Positions 60,789 to 64,000 of a stretch of DNA of 64,000 nt are shown here, in pieces. How positions within the stretch are numbered: position 1 is the stretch's first letter; each line of letters opens with the position of its first letter. The DNA lies in assembly GCA_005784505.1 (NCBI GenBank), contig VCAZ01000181.1, forward strand, positions 299,501 through 363,500, read 5' to 3'. The DNA is from Bagarius yarrelli. Taxonomy: Eukaryota; Chordata; Actinopteri; Siluriformes; Sisoridae. The position numbers were made by a program, and so were the translations under genes. A model generated the notes under the pieces. The model saw only the letters and a program-made list of their open reading frames with translations, was not told where the DNA came from and did no database searches.

Positions 60789-63031
60789 CTTAGCAACCAC
60801 CATTAGCGTTCAAATACCCAATATAGGCACTACCAGATTTTTAACACCCCCTTAATACTGTTCAAATTCCCTCTCGGGGGTGCTGTATTAAAATTCAGAT
60901 TATGTTAATATGAGAGAATAATTTGATATATATCTAAATCACAAATCAGCTACCAAATCCATCAGTTCTGGTGTACCTCAAGGTTCTGCTTTGGGCCCTC
61001 TCCTCTTCACCATTTATATGCTACGGATTGGACAAATAATTTAAGCGCTATGGATTAAACTTGCAAAGTTATGCAGACAACATTTAGATTTATTGTAGAG
61101 TTCTTTCCACCTCAATGTTTTCCTCCGCCTGCATTAATTAATTGTATAAAGGAACTCAAGCTTTGGCTGGAGTCAAATAATCTTAAATTTAACTCTGACA
61201 AAACCGAGATAATTATAATTGGCTTTAAAAGCTTTTGTATCCAAGCTTTTTGGTCACTAGATGCATCTGGGTAGTGATCTGATTATTCCCTTATAAAGGG
61301 AATCTCATTGATTTGTCACTGCTCATCTCGAGTACTGTAATTTACTTGTTTATGGTCTGTCAGCTATGTCAGATATGTTCAAAACTCTGCAGCTCGCTTG
61401 ATCACCCACAATAGACTGACCACATGACCTCCATCCTCGATCACACACACACTGGCTTCCAGTTTCATTGCACCTACACTTCAGGATACTAACCCTCACT
61501 TATAAAGCTCTCTATAACCTTGGTCCTACATACAGTATCTATCTGACTTATCTTCCTGTCCATTCCTTAAGATCCTCTAATGAGGGATTGTTAGTCACTC
61601 CTAAGGTTCGTCTGGTGTCTATGACTGCTAGGGTCATTCAGTGTTGTGGCCTCCGGATTGTGCTCTTCATTGCCCCCCCAAACATTCGACAAGCATCCTT
61701 CCTTTCCCTTATTCAAAAACCTCTTCAGTTCTTACATTGAACCCTGTTGTGTACGTTTATCCATATTCTCTTTGTTCTTCTACTCAAACCATGTAAGTCG
61801 ACTCTGTATGTCACTCACAGCTCTTGGTATGTTCTGTTTTTCTATATCGATGGTTTTTTTGTTTCTGTTCTTAAACCTGACATGTGAAGCGACCTTGGGT
61901 GTTTGAAAGGCGCCTTATATATAAAAAATTATTATTATTTTACCATGTAGAGAAAGTCCAACTGTGGAAATCATGTTTTTATGATAAAAAGGAGATTGAA
62001 CATGAAGATAATAATATTTGAGGAAGAGACCAAACGGTTGGAAAGAGAAAAGTGGATTTAAAACACAGGAAATTTAATATAATTTTGTTGATTGAAAATA
62101 AAATAAAATAAGTACTGCTGGTTCGTCCATTTCCTAATAACAAAATAATAAACTAATCTTACATTAGGAGGCAAAATAAATACATTTAGAAATAAAATCT
62201 TCACCCGAATACTGGTGTCATTTTTCTATTAAAGAAAGGAAAACTGTTGTGGCCCCTTTCAGAAAAGTTTGGGGACCCCTGAATTGTAGTCGGTTTCTTT
62301 GTCCTGGTCTTGTTGCTGAATAATTAGCAATGTTAGAGTCCAAACCTTCTGAGCAATCCGGTGTTTCTGAGTCGGTGGATTTTAGCTACAGTTTCTACAT
62401 TTTCAGTGTGAAAACGTACGACTGAAATAGTTTTGGCACCCGCGCAAGCCGCTAAGCGCTAACAAGCTGAAGTTGGCACTTCTCCTCACCCCCTCGATGT
62501 CCTCGTTTAATTCTCATGTCCTCGACTGCAGCTAGCTGTAGATTATCATTCACTGGAGTTTAACCGCTGTGCTAATTGGATTGTCTTGGTGATGAGTGGG
62601 GCAATTGGGAGCTGGGTCAAAAGTGTGTCAGAAGAGAGAGGGACAGAGAGAGAGAAAGGGAAACGAGACAGGGGCAGACGGGCAGGCGGACATGAGGAAA
62701 GAGAGACACGCAGAAAGGGAGACAGGCAGGCAAAAGGGTAAATGAGACAAAGATAAAAAGAGGGACAGGCAGACAGTCGGTAAGATGGACAGAAAGCAGG
62801 ACTGAAATAAAGAAAGGGAGACAGGCAAAAAGAATGAAAAAATACAGTAAAGTCTCATTGTATTTTTCCTCTGTTTAAATTGTACTTTAAAATCATTAAA
62901 CTTATATTTTATGATGTAAAAAAAAAATTATTGTGATTTTGAGTTATATAACTTTTTTTGGTCCTTATTTCTCAGAGAATAATGCCTACAGCTTCGGTCG
63001 CACAACCATCGCAAACCTGAATTCTGGGTAA

Positions 63032-63089
<58 letters not shown>

Positions 63090-63284
63090 GATTAACTAGA
63101 TACGTTTTTCATGTGAAATTTTGAGTTTTCAGTTTTTGACATGATAAACGGATTTTTTCTTCTTTCTTTCTCCAGGAACAACCTTCTCTGGTTGCACACG
63201 TCTTTCGCGTTCCTGTACCTACTTCTCACTGTCTACAGCATGAGACGCCACACCTCCAAGATGCACTACAAGGAGGACGACCTG
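40813..63284 (+). CDS. tmem63b: TMEM63B (CSC1-like protein 2), N-terminal part, 8 coding exons, 3' end beyond window
   Basis: OSCA/TMEM63-family cation channel of the plasma membrane and endomembranes, opened by membrane stretch and hypo-osmotic swelling (family knowledge). Joining 40813-40980, 42466-42545, 51349-51387, 54089-54179, 57924-57961, 59067-59209, 62976-63027 and 63176-63284 gives 240 codons with no stop, and every junction keeps frame. Seen: a short N-tail with an NNNNS run, TM0 at about residues 44-65, the cytosolic YERLTSVSSSVDF segment (residues 101-117), TM1 at about 161-181, and TM2 at about 207-224 followed by MRRHTSKM. This covers the RSN1_TM region; the PHM7 cytosolic domain and pore helices lie downstream. 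The stretches around STVLQGLPFGGVPTVLALD and YLSFQRHIIGLLVVVGVLS match TMEM63B rather than TMEM63A, from memory. The paralogue (ba or bb) cannot be told. Confidence 0.95.
41342..41385 (+). repeat. SINE head (second type)
   Basis: GACAGCGGTGGCTTAGATGG and TTAAGGTGCCGAGTTG. Confidence 0.5.
41649..41960 (+). repeat. (GT)n at 41649-41689 and 41932-41960
   Basis: Two GT tracts in intron 2. Confidence 0.9.
42107..42243 (-). repeat. SINE, second type (reverse)
   Basis: On +: AGTAAGTTGGGGGTCAGAGC, ATCAGCTATGACACAG, GGTGGGACTCGAACCCCG, then TTTAAGCCACCACTGC. Confidence 0.7.
42466..42545 (+). CDS. tmem63b: tmem63b exon 3 (end of TM0, residues 57-83)
   Basis: Acceptor TTCTCAG ends at 42465 and donor GT starts at 42546. 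The 80-nt exon codes V57 to D82 plus two bases of R83. It finishes TM0 and gives the SILRKLAWDYGRLALVTDAD segment, near identical to vertebrate TMEM63B. It ends in phase 2, so the next exon must supply one base. Confidence 0.92.
42948..43125 (+). repeat. SINE, near full length
   Basis: CGCAGTGGTTAAGGTGTTGG, GGTTTGATTCCCAGTACC, AAGCAAGGCCCTTAACCCCT, TGCCAAATGCTGCAAATG. Confidence 0.8.
43228..43268 (+). repeat. Poly-T run
   Basis: About 40 bp of T with two single G. Confidence 0.9.
43383..43490 (+). repeat. SINE tail then poly-T
   Basis: ATGAGCAAGGCCCCTTAACC, GGGCGTCTTCTAAATC, GCAGCAAATGTAAATA, then over 20 T. Confidence 0.65.
43777..44149. other. Overlapping open frames on both strands, unidentified
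   Basis: A 112-codon frame (43777-44115, minus) and a 108-codon frame (43823-44149, plus) overlap in intron 3. I recognise neither. The minus frame has a basic stretch with RFCCKHERVKMVNRFNFKQP. GC-richer than its surroundings. It may be part of a dispersed fish repeat; a real gene is not supported. Confidence 0.2.
44160..44262 (-). repeat. SINE core fragment (reverse)
   Basis: AAGGGCCTTGCTCAAGGGCC then GTTGCAGTTTGGTGGTGCTT. Confidence 0.6.
44605..44829 (+). repeat. SINE, second type, full length
   Basis: Head GTGGTGGCTCAAGTGATTTA and CTTCAAGCCCCACCACC, core GGTCCATGAGCAAGACCCTT, then CTCCAGGGGGCGCTGTATCA, AGATGGGATACGCGAGG and TTTCCCTGTGCTGTAAAATG. This is the best copy of this SINE type in the window. 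Confidence 0.78.
45408..45602 (+). repeat. SINE, full length
   Basis: GAAAGCTCATTGGTTGAGG, GGGCCCCTGAGCAAGGCCCT, GTAAGTCGTTCTGAATAACG, GAAATGGGAATG. Confidence 0.75.
45655..45770. repeat. Very AT-rich, self-complementary stretch
   Basis: Mixtures of ATAATATTATT and AATAATATT on both strands. Confidence 0.75.
46042..46470 (+). repeat. (CA)n then long CT-rich tract
   Basis: CA at 46042-46066; CT runs at 46150-46210, 46267-46295 and 46438-46463. The long Ser/Leu frames here are spurious. Confidence 0.9.
46672..46960 (-). repeat. Retroelement 3' end with (TAATC)n tail (reverse)
   Basis: On +: repeated GATTA, then TTCAGCTTTACTGTCATTGT and GCCAATGAAATGCAG. In reverse this reads as a LINE-type 3' end with a simple-repeat tail. 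Confidence 0.6.
47003..47056 (+). repeat. (GT)n then (GA)n compound microsatellite
   Basis: GT at 47003-47024 and GA at 47030-47055. Confidence 0.9.
47590..47895 (+). repeat. Pyrimidine-rich tract (~300 bp)
   Basis: Almost only C and T with T-runs at 47723-47739 and 47853-47879. The Ser/Phe/Leu frames are spurious. Confidence 0.85.
47896..48604. other. Intron 3 DNA, nothing recognised
   Basis: No credible frame or repeat. Confidence 0.45.
48605..48990 (+). repeat. Two SINEs in tandem (48605-48785 and 48790-48990)
   Basis: First: CACTGGTTAAGTTGTTGGAC, GGGCCCTTGAGCAAGG, TGCCAAATGCTGTAAATATG. Second: CTACCACTGCTGGGGCCCCG, GTAAATCGCTCTGAATAAGG, then GACCGACCCTGTGCTCC and GAATTCCACTGTGCC of the second type, so it looks chimeric. 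Confidence 0.75.
48991..49450. other. Intron 3 DNA, nothing recognised
   Basis: Repeated AGTCACGAGTCAGTC/GAGTCACGAATCACC-like words, possibly a worn short repeat. Confidence 0.4.
49452..49530 (+). repeat. SINE tail
   Basis: CCCAATTGCTCAGTTGTATA, CTCGCTCTGGATAAGGACGT, AGTGCTGCAAATA. Confidence 0.72.
49531..50324. other. Intron 3 DNA, nothing recognised
   Basis: Short frames only. Confidence 0.45.
50326..50445 (-). repeat. SINE (reverse, head lost)
   Basis: On +: ACATTTACAACATTTGGCAG, AAGGGCCCTGCTCAAGGGCC, AAGTTGGTGTTGCTGGGA. Confidence 0.72.
50458..50985. mobile_element. Tc1/mariner-type remnant (copy B)
   Basis: Shares GATTGGGTCATGTGAC, GAGGAGGTCTGGGGTTCAGT, GCACAGAGTCATTGTCATGC, CTTAGTTCCAGTGAA and GGTGTCCACAAACTTTTG with copies A and C, in the same order. 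The left end is missing. Confidence 0.65.
51292..51340 (+). repeat. (TTTA)n and poly-T before the 39-nt exon
   Basis: Seven to eight ATTT units followed by T-runs form the polypyrimidine tract of the next acceptor. Confidence 0.85.
51349..51387 (+). CDS. tmem63b: tmem63b 39-nt cassette exon (residues 83-96)
   Basis: Acceptor CCCAAG after a long T-rich tract ends at 51348; donor GTACGT starts at 51388. The 39-nt exon is phase 2 in and phase 2 out, so it can be skipped without shifting frame. It codes QKKRSDGMEERE flanked by split R83 and Y96. Mammalian TMEM63B has a short exon here that is skipped in brain and is reported to hold an RXR-type ER-retention signal (from memory). This copy is basic, with KKR, but has no R-x-R. 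If skipped, the joined codon becomes AGC (Ser). Confidence 0.85.
51624..52066 (+). repeat. (GT)n arrays at 51627-51664, 51764-51834 and 52023-52065
   Basis: Three GT arrays lie between the blocks of the duplicated intronic sequence. Confidence 0.93.
51672..52144 (+). repeat. Intronic duplicated block, copy 1 (intron before exon 5)
   Basis: Three blocks: GCCACTGGTATGCTGTTGGG (about 51678), CTACCAGAAACTGAAGAG to GATTTTGCCC (51918-51976), and GCTCCCTAACATATATTTCT to AATTGGTAAC (52071-52143). All recur in order at 58768-59032. Function unknown. Confidence 0.8.
52221..52294 (+). repeat. (CT)n microsatellite
   Basis: About 36 pure CT units. Confidence 0.95.
52680..52695 (+). repeat. G16 run
   Basis: GGGG run followed by TGCTCGGGGGAGTGTG; G-quadruplex potential. 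Confidence 0.85.
52775..53110 (+). repeat. CTGT/CTAT-rich tract with repeated CTACAG
   Basis: Mixed CTGT, TATG and TTTA units; CTACAG occurs six times (52806, 52851, 52891, 52967, 53010, 53056, all approximate). Confidence 0.85.
53405..53745. mobile_element. Tc1/mariner-type remnant (copy C), internally deleted
   Basis: GAACATCCTG, CACGGTCATGTGACTG, GGCGGTCTGGGGTTCAGCC, GCATGTCTTTATGGAGATC and AGGTGTCCACAGACCTTTG in family order. The middle part is missing. Confidence 0.65.
54000..54078 (+). repeat. (CT)n, forming the exon 5 pyrimidine tract
   Basis: CT run with small breaks ending 10 bases before the acceptor AG. Confidence 0.93.
54089..54179 (+). CDS. tmem63b: tmem63b exon 5 (cytosolic Ser-rich segment, residues 96-126)
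   Basis: The acceptor TTTCTTAG ends at 54088 after a long CT tract, and donor GTAAGA starts at 54180. The 91-nt exon supplies the last base of Y96 and then V97 to N126, including DRYERLTSVSSSVDFEQRDN, a hallmark of TMEM63B. The serines are plausible phosphorylation sites (inference). It ends in phase 0. Confidence 0.92.
54550..54745 (+). repeat. SINE, best full-length copy
   Basis: AAGTGGTAGCACAGAGGTTA, AGATCAGGGTTCGATTTCC (B-box-like), GGGCCCCTGAGCAAGGACCT, AAGTCGCTCTGGATAAGAAC and AATGCTGTAAAAGTAAATG. The tRNA-like head and TGTAAA-type tail define the family. Confidence 0.85.
54746..55195. other. Intron DNA with a possible old repeat
   Basis: GGTGGAACCTCGACGTACAC at the start and GGGCATTTAATTACTGAGAT near the end look like worn ends of a dispersed repeat; not identified. 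Confidence 0.3.
55199..55252 (+). repeat. Short tandem repeat (GAGCGATCAGACTA, ~14 bp)
   Basis: Four copies of (A/G)GCGATCAGA(C/T). Confidence 0.8.
55253..56792. other. Intron DNA; GC-richer unidentified stretch
   Basis: 55900-56460 is GC-richer and has a 66-codon frame (56261-56461) that I do not recognise; it may be part of a worn retroelement. No splice structure is visible. Confidence 0.3.
56787..56852 (+). repeat. (CT)n then (CA)n compound microsatellite
   Basis: CT at 56789-56830 then CA to 56852. Confidence 0.95.
56853..57923. other. Intron DNA before exon 6; pyrimidine-rich then GC-rich stretch
   Basis: Pyrimidine-rich to about 57060. 57230-57480 is GC-richer with a GGGGGTGGGGGGAAGTGGGG run (57313-57336). 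Confidence 0.4.
57924..57961 (+). CDS. tmem63b: tmem63b exon 6 (GFCSWLTAIFRIK)
   Basis: Acceptor CTTCCTGCAG ends at 57923 and donor GTAAGT starts at 57962. The 38-nt exon codes residues 127-138 and two bases of K139. The GFCSWLTAIFRIK segment is the conserved stretch before TM1. A tiny exon, but both splice sites are strong and the frame continues into the next exon. Confidence 0.9.
58137..58402. mobile_element. Tc1/mariner MITE with TA target duplication
   Basis: The left end CAGTAGGTCACAGAAGTGAG and inverted right end CAGTATGTCACAGAAGTAAG continue through TACACCCCTTACATTT. TA is present on both sides (58135-58136 and 58403-58404). A second inner copy of GGGGTGTACTCACTTTTGTT lies at 58193-58212. 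Non-coding; it can fold into a long hairpin. Confidence 0.88.
58415..58630 (+). repeat. CTGT/CTCT tract with a ~55-bp repeat
   Basis: TCTGTCTGTCTCTCCTGGTC repeats three times with TATATGTCTGTCTC between copies. Confidence 0.88.
58768..59032 (+). repeat. Intronic duplicated block, copy 2 (just before exon 7)
   Basis: GCACCACTGGTATGCTGTTA, CTACCAGAAGCTGAAGAAT, GATTTTGCCCTTTTGTG and CTCCCTAACATATATTTCTC match copy 1 at 51672-52144, with the region between the first two blocks shortened. A (GT)n array (58923-58978) sits at the same place as in copy 1. Confidence 0.8.
59067..59209 (+). CDS. tmem63b: tmem63b exon 7 (TM1, residues 139-187)
   Basis: The acceptor ATGTAG ends at 59066, directly after a GT microsatellite with no ordinary pyrimidine tract. 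The donor GTGAGT starts at 59210. It codes D140 to L186 with HYLSFQRHIIGLLVVVGVLS and the PVNFSGDLL loop; N180 is in an NFS sequon. TM1 spans about 161-181. The exon is 143 nt and ends in phase 1. Confidence 0.93.
59408..59566 (-). repeat. SINE (reverse), near full length
   Basis: On +: ATTTACATTTATGGCATTCA, GCAGACGCCCTTATCCAGAA, GGACCTTGTATAGGGGCCCA, AGCAGTCCAACACCTTAACC. Confidence 0.8.
59567..59924. other. Intron 7 DNA, nothing recognised
   Basis: AT-rich; 59808-59850 (AAAGCTGCTTAGAGACAACG) resembles another common fish repeat end. Confidence 0.4.
59925..60080 (+). repeat. Long 'rim' repeat, copy 5
   Basis: CAACGGCGACAAAGAACAAA, CTTTAAGAGGAACCAGACTC, CACCTGGGTGACTG. Confidence 0.65.
60375..60555 (+). 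repeat. SINE, full length, worn tail
   Basis: AGAAGTGGTACCGCAGCGGT, GATCGGGGTTCGATTCTCAG, GGGCCCCTAAGCAAGGCGCT, GCTCTGGATAAAAGTC. Confidence 0.8.
60759..60788 (+). repeat. Poly-T run (~30)
   Basis: Uninterrupted T. Confidence 0.93.
60945..61940 (+). pseudogene. L2-type LINE, reverse transcriptase fragment and 3' end
   Basis: Translated pieces show SGVPQGSALGPLLFTIYM (about 60967-61020), the RT core before the YxDD box, then QSYADN (D kept, second D replaced), LKLWLESNNLKFNSDKTEII, and the C-terminal HWLPVSLHLHFRILTLTYKA (about 61448-61507). Stops and frameshifts separate them. The 3' end AAAGGCGCCTTATATATAAA plus ATT repeats is typical of L2. It lies in intron 7 of tmem63b, same strand, and is dead. 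Confidence 0.85.
61941..62629. other. Intron 7 DNA with a hAT-like solo end
   Basis: AAAAGTTTGGGGACCCCTGA at 62262-62281 is the right end of the family at 27367. Nothing else recognised. Confidence 0.5.
62630..62830 (+). repeat. GA/GACA-rich purine tract
   Basis: Interrupted GAGAGA and GGCAGGC units; the false Leu/Ser frame is on the minus strand. Confidence 0.8.
62976..63027 (+). CDS. tmem63b: tmem63b exon 8 (ENNAYSFGRTTIANLNSG)
   Basis: Acceptor TTTCTCAG ends at 62975 and donor GTAAGC starts at 63028, followed at once by a CA microsatellite. The 52-nt exon completes E187 and codes N188 to S203 plus two bases of G204. YSFGRTTIANL is a strongly conserved TMEM63 loop between TM1 and TM2. Confidence 0.92.
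63034..63086 (+). repeat. (CA)n microsatellite directly after exon 8 donor
   Basis: About 26 CA units starting six bases after GTAAGC. Confidence 0.95.
63176..63284 (+). CDS. tmem63b: tmem63b exon 9 (TM2), last exon in window
   Basis: Acceptor TTTCTCCAG ends at 63175. The 109-nt exon codes N205 to L240: TM2 (about 207-224) then YSMRRHTSKMHYKEDDL, the start of the large cytosolic region. The donor is GTAAAA inside a run of over 20 A, a weak-looking site. Frame ends in phase 0, and the family continues with V-K-R, so the gene goes on past 64000. Confidence 0.92.
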
Positions 63285-64000
63285 GTAAAAAAAAAAAAAA
63301 AAAAAAAAAGTTTTCGCATTTAATTACCAAAAAACAAGTGTCATTATGTCATTATTTTTTTTTAATCTTTTAAATCTGAGGCTAATCATTTAAATGGAAA
63401 AGTGAATGAACGTAAAATCAACACAAACTCTATTAATACAAATACAATTGTTTTTATTAGAATGATCTTAATTTGGAACACATTTAAACATATTTACACC
63501 AAACAATCAAGATCTTTAAAATTATCTCTCGGCTTGAAAGACACATTTCTTAAGAAATAGTAAAAAATTCAGTCATTTATGTTATCAATTAAAAAATTAA
63601 TAAAATCAGTCCAATCTGGCAACACTGTCAGCCGAACTCGAGATTCTAGACTGGCGCATGTTGGTTCTGTCCCAATACCCACACTTGCACCCTTGTGCCC
63701 CTGTTTTGTGCGTTTCTGCTGAGGGGTGTTAACAGAGGTGTAGCTAAGGTTTTTAGCGCCCGGGAACAAAGTCTGGCCCCTCCCTGGCCCCCTCGTGACG
63801 AGGTTTAGGCCATAAGGGTGTCCGTCATTCTTTCTTTGCCATGAAAACTTGCGTTTTGTGTCATATTTTTAGGGAATAAAGAGGATGGAAAAAAGTAAAA
63901 TAATTAAGGAAACAGTAGATTTTTGAAAACATTTCTTCATTCATTTATAATTATGTAACATCGATTTGGCCCCCTGGATGCTGAGCCCGGGGACAGATGT
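63285..64000. other. Start of intron 9; poly-A, then AT-rich, then possible transposon end
   Basis: Begins GTAAAA and a run of A to about 63309. From about 63734, CAGAGGTGTAGCTAAGG and CGCCCGGGAACAAAG resemble the end of a fish DNA transposon. No coding sequence. Confidence 0.45.

Noticed and set aside
61071..61906. Separate small genes at 61071, 61468 and 61646
   Set aside because: They are pieces of one decayed L2 LINE.

Overview
The window looks like chromosomal DNA of a teleost fish. It is AT-rich and gene-poor, with GT-AG introns, very many CA/GT, CT/GA and tetranucleotide microsatellites, poly-T and poly-A runs, and dense decayed transposons of types common in fish: tRNA-derived SINEs, a V-SINE, Tc1/mariner, hAT, L2-type LINEs and MITEs. 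The SINE types and the long 'rim' repeat recall otophysan fish such as catfishes, but that placement is inference. Nothing bacterial or viral was seen.

The one protein gene I can support is the 5' part of tmem63b (OSCA/TMEM63 family, mechano- and osmosensitive cation channel), on the + strand. Eight coding exons were placed by hand: 40813-40980, 42466-42545, 51349-51387, 54089-54179, 57924-57961, 59067-59209, 62976-63027 and 63176-63284. All have GT/AG borders, and together they give one open frame of 720 nt (240 codons) ending at a codon boundary at 63284. The remainder (about 590 residues by family length) lies beyond the window. A CpG-rich segment at 22.6-23.03 kb with a TATA-like box, a YY1-like site and a good splice donor is the best candidate for promoter and untranslated first exon. 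That would make intron 1 about 17.7 kb.

Bases 1-22.6 kb look intergenic. They hold one RNA gene, an intron-containing tRNA-Ile(UAU) on the minus strand at 4011-4103, enclosed by the two halves of a Tc1-type remnant. They also hold two LTR-like elements, a ~1 kb element with 47-bp inverted repeats, an 18-bp minisatellite, two hAT elements with target-site duplications (one carrying a BED-finger fragment, one with a SINE inside it), a V-SINE, LINE fragments and many SINEs.

Intron 1 (23.0-40.8 kb) holds a dead Tc1 transposase, a noisy ~22-bp satellite (31.4-32.3 kb), a long AT run, a 32-bp minisatellite (37.7-38.3 kb), and a nuclear copy of mitochondrial ATP6 followed at once by a 204-bp hAT MITE. 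Introns 2-8 hold more SINEs, Tc1-type remnants, a palindromic MITE, an L2 fragment, and a sequence block present in both the intron before exon 5 and the intron before exon 7.

I found no convincing new biological system. The best leads are the 39-nt cassette exon of tmem63b, the duplicated intronic block, the tRNA inside a transposon remnant, the E-box minisatellite and the CTCF-like motifs, at least two of them inside repeats.
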